64,000 nt of DNA from Muribaculaceae bacterium (GCA_009775125.1 VSPD01000001.1:62001-126000), one strand, 5' to 3'; positions 1 through 10,228 are shown, numbered from the stretch's first letter. Numbers and translations: made by a program. The notes: generated by a model not told the origin, from the sequence alone.

Positions 1-1
1 A

Positions 2-619
2 GGCGGCCCCGGTGCAGGACCCGTTGGCGTTCGCGCCGGCCTGGAAGAATTCCTGCCAAATCCGCGCGTGACACGCCTCCCCGACGGCTCGTTCGAGACA
101 CGCGACACCGACAGCGCGCTTGGCCGCATATCCATGTGGCTCGGCAACTACACCGTGCTGATGCGTGCGCTTGCCTACATCAAAATACTCGGCGCCGAAG
201 GCCTTGGCATGGCCGGCAAACTCGCCACGCTCAACGCCAACTACATAATGCACCGTCTTAAAGACCTCTACTTGCTGCCTATCCCCGGACCGTGCAAGCA
301 TGAGTTTGTGTTCGACGGCCTCATCGACAAATCTACGGGCGTAACCACGCTTAACGTGGCAAAACGCCTGCTCGATTTCGGCTTCCATGCGCCCACAATC
401 TATTTCCCGCTGCTCTTCCACGAATCGCTCATGATCGAGCCCACCGAGACGGAAACGCCCGAGACGCTCGACCGATTCATCGAAGTGATGCGCCAAATAG
501 CACATGAAGCCGCAGAGCAGCCGCAGACCGTAATCGACGCTCCGCACACCACTCCCGTTTCGCATCCCGACGACACCGAAGCCGCGTTGCATCCTGTCGT
601 AACATTCGATGAGTTATGA
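2..619 (+). CDS. gcvPB: Glycine dehydrogenase (decarboxylating) subunit 2, C-terminal part
   Basis: This is the last 205 codons of the P-protein beta subunit of the glycine cleavage system, cut by the window edge. P-protein decarboxylates glycine on PLP and passes the aminomethyl group to the lipoyl H-protein. The open frame already runs from base 2, encoding GGPGAGPVGV, the glycine-rich stretch found late in GcvPB, so the GTG at 68 is internal. Further family-like text is YIKILGAEGLGMAGKLATLNANY and PGPCKHEFVFD. The PLP lysine lies upstream of the window. The stop overlaps the lpdA start (ATGA, 616-619), which fits translational coupling to the L-protein of the same complex. The acidic, Thr/Pro-rich last 30 residues are not conserved-looking. 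Confidence 0.93.
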   Translation, partial: GGPGAGPVGVRAGLEEFLPNPRVTRLPDGSFETRDTDSALGRISMWLGNYTVLMRALAYIKILGAEGLGMAGKLATLNANYIMHRLKDLYLLPIPGPCKHEFVFDGLIDKSTGVTTLNVAKRLLDFGFHAPTIYFPLLFHESLMIEPTETETPETLDRFIEVMRQIAHEAAEQPQTVIDAPHTTPVSHPDDTEAALHPVVTFDEL

Positions 620-1941
620 GCCGGTTCGACCTTATAGTGATTGGAGCCGGCCCGGGCGGCTATGAGATAGCCGCCGAGGAAGCGGCAAAAGGACGCCGCG
701 TGGCCATAGTGGAGCGCGACAGCCTTGGAGGCACATGTCTCAACCGGGGGTGCATCCCCACCAAATGCCTGTGCGCGTCGGCCGACACTATCCATACAGT
801 GAAAAATGCCGCCGTTTTTGGCGTCGAGGCTTCTGTCGCCGGATTCTCATACCCGGCCGCGGCCGCGCGTATGCACGAGGTGGTCGACGGCCTGCGCCAA
901 GGCGTGGAAACGCTTCTGTCGGGCTGCACCGTGATTCGCGGAGAAGCACGGCTGCTCGGCTCCGGCAAAGTGGCCGTGGGCGGCGACACATATTCCGCCG
1001 AAAAAATCCTGATCGCCACCGGTTCGCGCCCGGCCATGCTGCCGGTCGACGGAGCTGAAAAAGCCCTGTCGTCCGACGATGTGCTTGCCCTCGACTCGCT
1101 CCCGGCATCGGCCGTAATAATAGGAGCAGGCGTAATCGGCATGGAATTTGCCTCTATACTCAATGCTTTCGGCGTCGAAGTCACCGTGATAGAATATTGC
1201 AAGGAGATATTGCCGCCGTTCGACCGCGAAGTTGCCAAACGTCTGCGCTCGATGCTGTCGCGCCGAGGCATAAAGATTATTGTCGGCGCCGCCGTGAAAG
1301 CAATCGGCAGCGACGGCCGCTCGGTAACTTATGCCGGAAAACGAGGCGATGAATGTGTCGAGGCAGAATCCGTAATCATGGCCGTAGGCCGCCGCCCCGT
1401 CCTCCCCGACGGCCTCGACGCGGCAGGCGTGGAACTCACCGAGCGCGGATTCATAAAGGTTGACACGCGCATGCGCACCACCGCCCCGGGCATATATGCC
1501 GTCGGCGACTGCAACGGCCTGTGCATGCTTGCACACGCGGCGGCGGCACAAGCGCGCGTGGCTCTTGCCGGCGACGGCGAGGCAGTTCCCGACCTCGACG
1601 TGATGCCCTCTGCCGTGTTCACCACTCCCGAGCTGGCCATGGTCGGCCTCACCGAGGAGCAATGCGAGGCTCGCGGTATCGAATTCGACACCCGCAAGTC
1701 GCTCTACGCAGCCAACGGCAAAGCCCGGGCCATGGGCGCCACCGACGGATTTGTCAAGGTGCTCACCGACCGCTCGCCCGAGCGACGCATATTAGGAGTG
1801 CATATAATCGGGGCACACGCCTCCGACCTATGTGCCGAAGCTGCCGCCATCATGGCCACCGACCCGTCGGCCACACGCGCCAAAGCGCGTATCATCCACG
1901 GGCACCCCACCCTATCCGAAGTGCTGGCTGCGGCCCTATAA
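616..1941 (+). CDS. lpdA: Dihydrolipoyl dehydrogenase (L-protein)
   Basis: FAD/NAD-dependent enzyme that reoxidises dihydrolipoyl groups; next to gcvPB it is most likely the L-protein of glycine cleavage, though it could also serve 2-oxoacid dehydrogenases. Length is 441 aa, slightly short for the family. Visible landmarks are the N-terminal FAD motif GAGPGG (10-15), the redox-active disulfide GGTCLNRGCIPTK (C41, C46), a second Rossmann motif GAGVIGMEF, the FAD-binding segment YAVGDC, and the C-terminal HPTLSE with H430/E435 as the catalytic pair. It starts on the ATG of the ATGA overlap with gcvPB. An intrinsic terminator follows 25 nt after the stop, so it ends the operon. Confidence 0.95.
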   Translation: MSRFDLIVIGAGPGGYEIAAEEAAKGRRVAIVERDSLGGTCLNRGCIPTKCLCASADTIHTVKNAAVFGVEASVAGFSYPAAAARMHEVVDGLRQGVETLLSGCTVIRGEARLLGSGKVAVGGDTYSAEKILIATGSRPAMLPVDGAEKALSSDDVLALDSLPASAVIIGAGVIGMEFASILNAFGVEVTVIEYCKEILPPFDREVAKRLRSMLSRRGIKIIVGAAVKAIGSDGRSVTYAGKRGDECVEAESVIMAVGRRPVLPDGLDAAGVELTERGFIKVDTRMRTTAPGIYAVGDCNGLCMLAHAAAAQARVALAGDGEAVPDLDVMPSAVFTTPELAMVGLTEEQCEARGIEFDTRKSLYAANGKARAMGATDGFVKVLTDRSPERRILGVHIIGAHASDLCAEAAAIMATDPSATRAKARIIHGHPTLSEVLAAAL

Positions 1942-1966
1942 TAAAACAATCCATATTATGATACAA

Positions 1967-2000
1967 AACCTGCGCGTTGAGACGCGCAGGTTTATTTCTT
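1967..2000 (+). terminator. Intrinsic terminator after lpdA
   Basis: An 11-bp perfect stem (AACCTGCGCGT, 1967-1977, with 1982-1992) and a 4-nt loop, followed by a T-rich run. It ends the gcvPB-lpdA operon. Confidence 0.85.
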
Positions 2001-2095
2001 CTTGTTTTTCGCCTCTAATATCACAATTCTGTTACAAATTCGATAAATTTTTAACTAAAACACCGCTTTTAACTTTTAATTTAAAATTAAATACA

Positions 2096-2103
2096 TATCT
2101 TTG
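2096..2103 (+). promoter_or_regulatory. Bacteroidetes -7 promoter element (TATCTTTG)
   Basis: Matches the TAnnTTTG consensus of the main Bacteroidales sigma factor. It lies in AT-rich DNA 77 nt before the ATG at 2180 and would drive the secreted-protein genes from 2180 on. The region 1993-2179 holds nothing else I can recognise. Confidence 0.7.
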
Positions 2104-2179
2104 CAAAACAAACGCACACATATGTTTTATCCGGGCATTTCCTATTGAATAGAAAAAACAAACCATCATTATTAAATAT

Positions 2180-4444
2180 ATGACTGACTTTTACAAGATT
2201 CTATCAGCCGCCGTTCTCACGGTGGCATCAACAGCCACAATGGATGCCGGCGCAAATTTTGCCGGACCGCGTAAGAATGTCGACGTACATGCCATGATGC
2301 GCTAGATGGCTCCAAACGCCTCGGCCTTTGCTCCGTCGCAACGCAACATACGCGCTGCCGAAATAAACACTATGCTCACTGCCGGTTCGCCGGCAAGCAG
2401 GGCCATGACCTCCGATCCGAATCCGGAACCCGGCACAACCATGGGGCCGGTACGCAATTTCTTCGACCTCGACGGCCCGAACAATGAATTGTGGTATTAC
2501 ACCACGACACTCTGGACCAAAGCCATCAGATATCCCTACTACACCGACTATATCCTTACTGAATATCAGTTCGACATCTACGACTCGCAAATGGAATTTG
2601 TCGGCTCTGTACACGACAAGATGCGCTATCAGGACGACGAGGTGCGCGTCCCCGGCCCCGACCGCGGCATCGACATCCTGCCGGTAATCACCAAGAATTT
2701 TTTCAATAACGACGATAAATACGAAGTTGTGGTGTCTATCGCCGTGAACTCCACCACAGAAGCCGTCAATCACTATCGCTCGGTTATATACCAAATCGGC
2801 GGTGAAAAAGAAACCGTTTCGGTTTACGACCCGGAGACCAATGGCGAGATTGAAAAAGAAGTCGACGTACCCATCAAATCCTATCCTCAGTTCTTCTCCG
2901 ACGTGCTCGACGCCTCACACGACGGCGTGGAAAACTATTATATGACATTCATGTCGGAAATATTCGGCCCCGACGATGAATCAGCCCAAGCCGATTCAGA
3001 TTCCAACGTCGACACTTCTTTCTGGGATTATCTCACCGCCTCGCACATGCACCTCGAAACCTATGCCAAGGCCGGCGACAACGACGACATCACAAAAGTT
3101 GTAGAATTCGACATCCCTTATCTGAAACTGCAAGGCGACCAGGAAAACACCATGCCCCTGATCACGTTCATGCAGAACGACAAGTCCTACATACTCTGCC
3201 CCCACTACAAAGACTACTTCTTCGAGTCCTATTATTCGCCCTACGACGAATCGAAGATGCGCGACAACAACTCGCTCGTGCTCGACCTATATGCCCTCGA
3301 CGGCAGCAATGCCAATAAAATACAGACCACAGAGATTCCCGCGCCCAAAATCGACGACCCGAATGTGCTGCTCACCTACTACGGCGTGGGTATCCTCCGC
3401 TATAACAACGACATTGCCATCGGCAAATTTGCCAACGACGAAAAGGCTTATTTCTATCTCACCCGGTTCAACTACAAGGCGGGCGACCGCACCGACGACT
3501 ATTGCTACTACGTCTACGGTCCCGACGGCAACCGCGTACGCACTCTTTTTGAAAATGCCGACAACGACATCACGCTCTCCGAGGTAGAGGGCCGCAACCC
3601 GCACCATTTATTCATCGGACTTGACGACAACGGCAACTACACTTACTATTTTGTCGACCTCATCGAAGGTTTGAGCAACAAGACCGTACAAATCCCGGCC
3701 CTCCTCTATCTCGACGATGACTCCGACGAAGGCGACCTCTTGCTTGCCAACGCCGACATCGTGGCTCTTGGCAACGGCACATGGAAATATGCCTTCGAGA
3801 TGAAAGTGCCCACTGTCGACGATTACGACAACGACGTGATGCGCGTGGCGTGGTTCAATGCCGACGGCACATTTGACCGCATGGACTATATAAACATGGG
3901 CTCCAACGTCTACTACGCGCAATGCTACATCAACGGCATGGCTCTCAGCCCCAAACTCGTAAAATCCGACGACGAGCACGAATATATGCTGCTTGTGAAA
4001 CGCGGCATCGAAGGCGCGTCTTCTTCTGCATCGCAGGAAGAACTCGTAGTGGCTCAGCCTCAGTCCGACGCAAATCCTCAGGGGCTCACGCTTCTCCACC
4101 TCACTCCTTCGGAGAAAGGCACCCTCAACAACATCGGCATATATCCCGGCCTCAACGGCGGCAACTCGCTTTGCGTCACTTATGTCAACAGCAGCAACCA
4201 AGTCACTGCCGACTTCTACGCACTGCCTTTCGACCTTAGCGCCATCGACGATATTAAATCCGACAACGCCTCGTCCGTGATTTCGTTCGACGGCTCGGTA
4301 CTCCGCGCCGAAGGCCTTATCACCGTTTACTCCGTCCAAGGCTCGGTTGTGGCTCGCGGCAACGACGCTGTCTCTGTCGCAGATTTCGTTCCCGGCGCCT
4401 ACATCGCCGTAGCACAAGGCAAACCCTTCAAATTCGTGAAGTAA
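2180..4444 (+). CDS. Large secreted protein with T9SS-like tail, interrupted by in-frame TAG at codon 42
   Basis: Unrecognised exoprotein. Reading from the ATG at 2180 gives a signal-peptide-like N-terminus (MTDFYKILSAAVLTVASTAT), then a TAG at 2303-2305, directly followed in the same frame by an ATG at 2306 and 712 more residues. Without the TAG the product would be 754 aa. The body is acidic and beta-rich (many Tyr, Asp, Asn); no catalytic motif is evident. The last 40 residues (ITVYSVQGSVVARG ... PGAYIAVAQG) resemble a T9SS sorting tail, so export would make sense only if the signal peptide is joined to the body. A product starting at 2306 would lack a signal peptide. It may therefore be a recent pseudogene, a sequencing error or a suppressed stop. 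The next gene follows within 20 nt. Confidence 0.7.
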
Positions 4445-4462
4445 ATATAATATCCATTGATA

Positions 4463-6286
4463 ATGTCACATATTATATATAGAACCTCTCTGGCTCTTGC
4501 TGCCATATTGACGGTCGCAAACGCTCAGGCCGCTCATGTCACACCCGAGGAAGCCCTTGCCCGCGCGGCGAAAGATATGCCGGCCAAGGCTCCGGCCAAA
4601 TTACGCATGGCAACCCCGCAGCTGGCCCACACCGCGCTTTCGCCCGATGGCAGCCCTGCCGTGTATGTATTTAACGCTGCCGGCCGAGCAGGATATATGC
4701 TTCTGCCGGCCGACGACACCGCGCGCCCCGTGCTCGGATATTGCGACGAGGGCAGTTTCGACGCCGACGCCATGCCCCCGGCCATGAAATGGTGGCTCGA
4801 TGAATACTCCGCACAAATCGAATACGCATCTTCCCGACTCCAAAACTACCCGTCTTCCCAACTTCCCAACTACACCCCCGCCCGCGAGGCAATCGAGCCT
4901 ATGATAACCGCCATGTGGGACCAGATAGAGCCTTACAACAACATGGCTCCCCTCTACGGCTCCGAACGCACCTACACCGGATGCGTGGCCACAACCATGG
5001 CTATGGTCATGGACTACTGGAACTATCCCGAGAAAGGACAGGGAAAAGTGTCATACACTGCATCGACCATCGGCAAGCGCATCGAACTCGATTTCTCAAA
5101 GCGGAAATTCGACTGGGACAATATGCTGCGCTCCTACGACATCGACGGCGAATACTCCACCGAGCAGACCGATGCCGTGGCATACCTGATGAAGGCGTGC
5201 GGATACGCCGTGAAAATGGATTATTCCACTTCGGCATCCGCCACTCTGGCCATGTACATCGGACAGGCCATGGCGAAATATTTCAACTACGACCCTAATT
5301 ACCGATACGAGCTGCGCCTCCACCACTCCTCCTCCGAATGGGAGCAAATCATCTACGACAACCTCAAAAACGTAGGCCCCGTGCTCTATGGCGGTGGGTC
5401 GTATCTCGGCGGCGGCCACTCTTTCGTTTGCGACGGCTACGACGGCAACGGGTTCTTCCATTTCAACTGGGGATGGAGCGGCATTTCCAACGGATATTTC
5501 TCTCTCGATGCCCTGCAACCCGACGCCCTCGGTTCGGGCGGAGGCGCCGGCGGCGGCTACTCTTTCACACAAGACGCCGTGCTGGGCATACAGCCTCCGA
5601 CAGGAGCTCCCGCCGAGCCGCGCGTTGAAACTTTCGTGCAGATGGGCTCGCTATCCGGCTCTGTATCCGACGACAATATCCTCACGTTCTCGCTCATCGA
5701 CCAGCTCGACGGCTCGTGGGTGAACTACAACCCCCGAACAATCGAAACTCGCTTCGGAGCAATCTTCGAACCTCAGGGCGACACAGCCGGCGAAAAGCAG
5801 GTTATCGACCCGGTAGGACGCACATTCACCATGAAAGCGGGCTATGGCACCGGCCCCGCAAATATTGTCCACAGTGTCAACCTCAACGAGGCCGGGCTTT
5901 CCGACGGCACCTACAAGGTGACCTACGCCTTCCGCGAAGAAGCCAACGGCACCGCAAGCGAATGGACGGAGGTGAAACCGGCCTATGGTTACAGCAACTA
6001 TATCGTGCTCCACAAATCCGGCTCGACATATACCGTCGACAACAAGCCTGTTGAACGCCTGCGCATCGTCGACGGCAAACTCCGCGACGCAAACATTTAT
6101 TTCGGAGGACATGTCCGCCCGTCGATTACCGTTGAAAACACTTCCGACATAGAGCTGTCGCACGGTTTCGCCCCTGTGCTCATGTACAACAATCCCGACG
6201 ACGGCGAGCTCTATATGTATTTCCTTGGCGAAAGCGAATACATCACCGTGCCGCCACACTCCACCGTGAGCCGCGACTGGACTTAG
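4463..6286 (+). CDS. C10 family cysteine peptidase (streptopain-like), ends at an in-frame TAG
   Basis: Secreted papain-fold protease. It has a signal peptide (LALAAILTVANAQA), a SpeB-type prodomain (about 24-125), then the catalytic domain. The nucleophile is C174 in YTGCVATTMAMVMDYW, the catalytic His is H319 in GGGHSFVCDGY, and the Trp-rich FHFNWGWSG follows. The frame stops at a TAG (codon 608), but the same frame continues to 6970 with further beta domains and a T9SS-like tail. The stop therefore leaves the protease domain whole and removes the sorting signal. The start chosen is ATG 4463 rather than the upstream TTG 4457. The linker 121-140 is a low-complexity Ser/Tyr/Pro stretch absent from typical relatives. 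Confidence 0.85.
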   Translation: MSHIIYRTSLALAAILTVANAQAAHVTPEEALARAAKDMPAKAPAKLRMATPQLAHTALSPDGSPAVYVFNAAGRAGYMLLPADDTARPVLGYCDEGSFDADAMPPAMKWWLDEYSAQIEYASSRLQNYPSSQLPNYTPAREAIEPMITAMWDQIEPYNNMAPLYGSERTYTGCVATTMAMVMDYWNYPEKGQGKVSYTASTIGKRIELDFSKRKFDWDNMLRSYDIDGEYSTEQTDAVAYLMKACGYAVKMDYSTSASATLAMYIGQAMAKYFNYDPNYRYELRLHHSSSEWEQIIYDNLKNVGPVLYGGGSYLGGGHSFVCDGYDGNGFFHFNWGWSGISNGYFSLDALQPDALGSGGGAGGGYSFTQDAVLGIQPPTGAPAEPRVETFVQMGSLSGSVSDDNILTFSLIDQLDGSWVNYNPRTIETRFGAIFEPQGDTAGEKQVIDPVGRTFTMKAGYGTGPANIVHSVNLNEAGLSDGTYKVTYAFREEANGTASEWTEVKPAYGYSNYIVLHKSGSTYTVDNKPVERLRIVDGKLRDANIYFGGHVRPSITVENTSDIELSHGFAPVLMYNNPDDGELYMYFLGESEYITVPPHSTVSRDWT

Positions 6287-6970
6287 ACGCTTTACCTCAC
6301 ACAAAATATCTACGGCATCAACGTCGACACCGACTTCCTGCTCACATTCTTCGACGAAACCACTTACCAATTCTACACGTCGGAATTCACCACTCCCGTG
6401 GTGATGCACCCCAACGCAGGCCAACCGCGTATCACGCTTTCCGACCTCACAATCGAAGGAGCCTCTACAACCGTTGAGGAAGTAGGCGGCACCGAGCGCA
6501 CGGTTTATGTCGTCGACAACAAACTCGACATCCCCGTGAAGGCATCGTGCAAGCTTATCGGCACAATCCCGTTTGTTTACAGCATGCAAGCCTGCGTATT
6601 CGTGCCCGACTGGACTTCGGAAGAAGGCACATACGAGATTCTCGGCTCTGCCGGATATCCGTTCTTCCTTTCGCGCAACGGCACGAGCCATTCGTTCAGC
6701 ACCACCGTAGCATCGCCATTTATCGAGCACGGACAGCACTATATGCTCACCCTGGCCTATATGTTCGGCTCGAACTATGTGCCCGTCAACATCAACAACC
6801 ATCTGGTGTTCCGCCTCGCCGATGAATCTTCTTCCGTCGAATCAGTCACAGCCGACCCTGATGCCACCGGACTTATTTACAACCTGCAAGGCATATGTCT
6901 CGGCTCCGATTTCGACGCCCTCCCATGTGGCCTCTACATCCGCGACGGCCATAAAATATTCAAGCGATAG
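6287..6970 (+). pseudogene. C-terminal part of the C10 peptidase beyond the in-frame TAG
   Basis: In frame with 4463-6286 and separated from it only by the TAG at 6284-6286. It encodes 227 residues: beta-sandwich-like sequence, then a tail with GLIYNLQGICLG and GLYIRDGHKIFKR, the T9SS-type pattern. There is no convincing start codon until the GTG/ATG near 6398, well inside conserved-looking sequence, so it is unlikely to be an independent gene. The whole reading 4463-6970 would be 835 aa plus the interrupted codon count. It ends with its own TAG. Confidence 0.75.
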
Positions 6971-7039
6971 ACACATATTCATACATCCGATTTTATCCGG
7001 TTTTTTCAAAACACATTAACCAAACCAAATAATTTCTCT

Positions 7040-10000
7040 ATGAAAAAAATTTATTCATTTTGCATGATTGCAGCGATAGCGATACTTGCGTCGTTCACTG
7101 CAAAGGCCGACGTAAGCGCGACCGTGACCTGGGACATCCCCGGCTCGGTGATTCTCTATGTCGGAAGCACCGCGGAATCCGCCAAGGTAGTTCCCCCTGC
7201 CGACGCCACTTCCTACGAAGCCAAAATCGCTCAAACTTACGGCACTGTCTATGTCCGTGCGGCCGAAGGCTATATACTGGAAAACGCCGTATGCCAGGAC
7301 GACAACAAAGAAATTACAGTACCTTCATGGGGCACTCCTCAGATTGGAATCAACATGGCCGCCTCACAGCATGGCAGCCACACTGTGAAAGTGAACTGCA
7401 CCAAACTTGAATACGATGGCAAAATCAACATCAATTTCGTAAGCGCAGGTAAAGTTACGGTCTCTTTCCCCGGCACATTCCGCACATTCGACCTTCAAGG
7501 TGGTGAACAATCATTCGAAATCAGTTCTAAATACGACAAAACCATACAATTTTCTGTTCCCGACTATAAAGGCGCAGATGGTATGTATTTCAAGAAAAAT
7601 GATATCGAAATTGCATACTCCGAATTCTACGGCTCTTTCAGACAAGACCCCATTGAAATTGCAAATGGCGACAACTTTGAAGTAAAATACAACAACGAAG
7701 CTCCTGTTCTTCCTGTCGACAAGGATTACAAGAATATCAACATCACATACGCCAACGACGAAGCCAAGGCTGCTGTGAACATGATTCGCAACCTCACACA
7801 GAACAAGACTATAAACGAACGCGACGCATTCAAGGTTGAAAAAGGCGAACGTATCCGCATCGTCTTCAATACCCAGGACTATGACGTGACTGTCAACGGA
7901 CAAGCCGTTGAACAAACCACCACAACATACGGCAACTGGGAATCTGCCGAAATAAACGACGACACCAACATCAACATCTCCGCCGCCGTTCGCCAATACG
8001 AACCCGTGTACATCTCTTTCTGGGTGACGAATCCCGATTATATCACAATCCACGACGGAGAAATGAACGGCGAGATAATCGACCTTTCGGAATACACTTC
8101 AAGTGGCTCCAAAGATGTGACGTACACAAACAAAGTCGACGATTATTTCAGCGAAACCATCACGCAGACTTTCCAAAAATACACCGTAAAAGCCGGTGGC
8201 AAATTCAAAAAAATATTCTTCGGCGCGAAAGACAGCAATCATTATATCAAATTCGCAGGTTATGAGGAAGATGGCGACTGGCTCACAGCCGGCATCATCA
8301 CCCCCCAATCTTTGGAAACCATCATCGACGCCCGCAAGAAAAACGAAAGCAAGAAACTGGTTGTAAAAATCGACGCCGGTGGCACTCACACCGCCGACGA
8401 TGTAGTGGTTAAAGACCAAGCCGGCAACCGCTATCCCGTTGTAGCAGGCTACAATGAATTCACTATCGACCCCGACTATGTGAACCCGATGCAGGTCAAC
8501 GCCTACAATCTCGCCACAAATGGAAATGACGCGTTCACCGTTTACCTCAACTCCGTACTTGCCACCCAAGACAGCGAGTCTAACGCATACAAGGGCCTGA
8601 AACTCACCGGCTACGGCGACATTGTACACGTATTCGTAGGCAAGAGCGCTCCCGCCAAGTATTCTGTAAATGTATATCCCGGTTCCGGCGCGTCTGCCGA
8701 AATCACCGTCGACAGAATCACCCGCACAGCCAAAAATGCCGAACTCAACTACTCCATCTACCGCGGAACCGAAGTAACCGTCAAACCCGCCGACATTGCC
8801 TCTCCCATCTATGTAGGCGGCGAGAAAGTTGCGCTTGGCGCCGACGGAACATACACCTTCTCCGTAAAAGCCAATACCGACATCTATGTAGGCAATCCCA
8901 AGGCTGCCGACATGACCGTAACTCCCGGCGAGGACGACACTGTCGAGACATTCGAATCTTTCCTGATCGAGTTCCCCAACGCTACATCCGTTGAGCAGCA
9001 GATGGAAGACGTGAACGAAATGATGTTCCTTCAGATAGGAGAAAACTGGGGCAACTGGGGTTTCTCTGTCGAAAAGCAGGGCAACAATGCTTTCTTAGTG
9101 ACACCCAATATGAAATATCAGAGCAACGGTGGTACCTATCGCTTCTACATCCCCGAAGGATTCTTCAAGGTCAACGGTATGTTCGACAGTGCCGAGCAGG
9201 ACTTCACTTTCACCATTTACAAGGAAGTATCCACTGCCGACATCGAATTTATGTACAACCCCACCACCGAGTCTATAATTAACGAAGGCTACGGCCTCAA
9301 CGTGGCTGTTGCCGTCGACGAATCACTCGTATTCGAATTCAACACCGAAGACATCAACGACTTCAAGGTAAAACTCGGCGACCGCGAACTCGAATACTAC
9401 TCCGAGTGGGATTACGAAGTGCAATATTGCTACTTCATGATTACAGTCAAGCCCAATGTCTGCCAAGACTACGAAGGCGAACTCTCCATTTGGGTTAAAG
9501 CCGGCGCGCTCACCGTATCCGGTGCCGAATGTCCCGAAATAGCCCATTCTTGGAATGTCATGATGCCCAAGGAATACGAAGTAACAGTCGACGATCCCGA
9601 TGTGGAATCGACACCCGGCAGCATCATCTTCACCATCTCCTTCCCCGAAGCCAAGACAGCAGAAATATTCAATGAATACGGCGCGACACTCGTCGACTCC
9701 GACTATTTCTCCGCTCCGGCAGCATCGCGCGCATCATCGGGCGTTTACACCCAAAATGGCAAGATAGAAGAAGTGGCCGGCGCTTCCGTACCCTCATTCA
9801 AAATCACATTCCCCTCGGCACCCTCCAACGACGGACACAAATATCTCCTTAAACTCCGCGAAGGCACATTCACCCTCGATGGCATCCAGCCGAGCGCCGA
9901 AAAAACCTTCACATACACCTACAAGGCTAACGGCGGACTTGTTTCCGGTATCCTCGACGCCATCTTCGACGGCGACGCCAATGCCAACGTCTTCGACATC

Positions 10001-10096
10001 AACGGCCGCGAGATACTCCGCAATGCCGATGCCGACGCCCTCAACAGCCTCCGCCCCGGCATCTACATCGTCAACGGCAAAAAAATCTTGAAATAG
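7040..10096 (+). CDS. Very large secreted protein with T9SS-like tail
   Basis: I do not recognise the family. The 1018-aa product has a clear signal peptide (MKKIYSFCMIAAIAILASFTAKA) and then a long run of beta-rich, low-Cys sequence with many aromatic and acidic residues, consistent with tandem Ig-like or beta-sandwich domains. The last 45 residues (NVFDINGREILRN ... LRPGIYIVNGKKILK) are a good T9SS type A tail. No protease or glycosidase motif is visible. It is the third member of a run of exoprotein genes, 69 nt after the peptidase tail. Unlike the two genes before it, its frame is intact. It ends with a TAG stop and is followed by a large palindrome and a terminator. Confidence 0.8.
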   Translation: MKKIYSFCMIAAIAILASFTAKADVSATVTWDIPGSVILYVGSTAESAKVVPPADATSYEAKIAQTYGTVYVRAAEGYILENAVCQDDNKEITVPSWGTPQIGINMAASQHGSHTVKVNCTKLEYDGKININFVSAGKVTVSFPGTFRTFDLQGGEQSFEISSKYDKTIQFSVPDYKGADGMYFKKNDIEIAYSEFYGSFRQDPIEIANGDNFEVKYNNEAPVLPVDKDYKNINITYANDEAKAAVNMIRNLTQNKTINERDAFKVEKGERIRIVFNTQDYDVTVNGQAVEQTTTTYGNWESAEINDDTNINISAAVRQYEPVYISFWVTNPDYITIHDGEMNGEIIDLSEYTSSGSKDVTYTNKVDDYFSETITQTFQKYTVKAGGKFKKIFFGAKDSNHYIKFAGYEEDGDWLTAGIITPQSLETIIDARKKNESKKLVVKIDAGGTHTADDVVVKDQAGNRYPVVAGYNEFTIDPDYVNPMQVNAYNLATNGNDAFTVYLNSVLATQDSESNAYKGLKLTGYGDIVHVFVGKSAPAKYSVNVYPGSGASAEITVDRITRTAKNAELNYSIYRGTEVTVKPADIASPIYVGGEKVALGADGTYTFSVKANTDIYVGNPKAADMTVTPGEDDTVETFESFLIEFPNATSVEQQMEDVNEMMFLQIGENWGNWGFSVEKQGNNAFLVTPNMKYQSNGGTYRFYIPEGFFKVNGMFDSAEQDFTFTIYKEVSTADIEFMYNPTTESIINEGYGLNVAVAVDESLVFEFNTEDINDFKVKLGDRELEYYSEWDYEVQYCYFMITVKPNVCQDYEGELSIWVKAGALTVSGAECPEIAHSWNVMMPKEYEVTVDDPDVESTPGSIIFTISFPEAKTAEIFNEYGATLVDSDYFSAPAASRASSGVYTQNGKIEEVAGASVPSFKITFPSAPSNDGHKYLLKLREGTFTLDGIQPSAEKTFTYTYKANGGLVSGILDAIFDGDANANVFDINGREILRNADADALNSLRPGIYIVNGKKILK

Positions 10097-10119
10097 CCCC
10101 GATTTAATTCGACTTAATT

Positions 10120-10161
10120 CGACTTATCTCGATTTAAATCGAATTAAATCGAGATAAATCG
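10120..10161. repeat. AT-rich palindrome after the 7040-10096 gene
   Basis: A 17-bp stem (10120-10136 with 10145-10161, one G/T-type mismatch) around an 8-nt loop. The sequence is made of TCGATTTAAT-like words, which recur in the palindrome at 51129-51185. Confidence 0.65.
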
Positions 10162-10173
10162 AAATCTCCCAAT

Positions 10174-10203
10174 AAAACCCCGCGCTGCGGGGTTTTATTT
10201 TTT
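10174..10203 (+). terminator. Intrinsic terminator
   Basis: Perfect 10-bp stem AAAACCCCGC / GCGGGGTTTT (10174-10183, 10187-10196) followed by T-rich sequence. It ends the run of exoprotein genes. Confidence 0.9.
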
Positions 10204-10220
10204 ATTCTATTTTTTTTTAG

Positions 10221-10228
10221 TAAATTTG
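10221..10228 (+). promoter_or_regulatory. Bacteroidetes -7 promoter element (TAAATTTG)
   Basis: TAnnTTTG match 40 nt before the CotH-like gene start at 10268. It shows that the longer frame opening at 10226 would begin inside the promoter, so ATG 10268 is the better start. Confidence 0.75.

Noticed and set aside
1832..2152. Short plus-strand frames spanning the lpdA end and its terminator
   Set aside because: They run through the terminator and an AT-rich promoter region and encode nothing recognisable.
2180..6970. Full reassignment of TAG to a sense codon in this organism
   Set aside because: Several intact genes with correct family or sorting-tail ends stop at TAG (6970, 10096, 25968, 30657, 57188), so TAG works as a stop; only local suppression or mutation remains possible.
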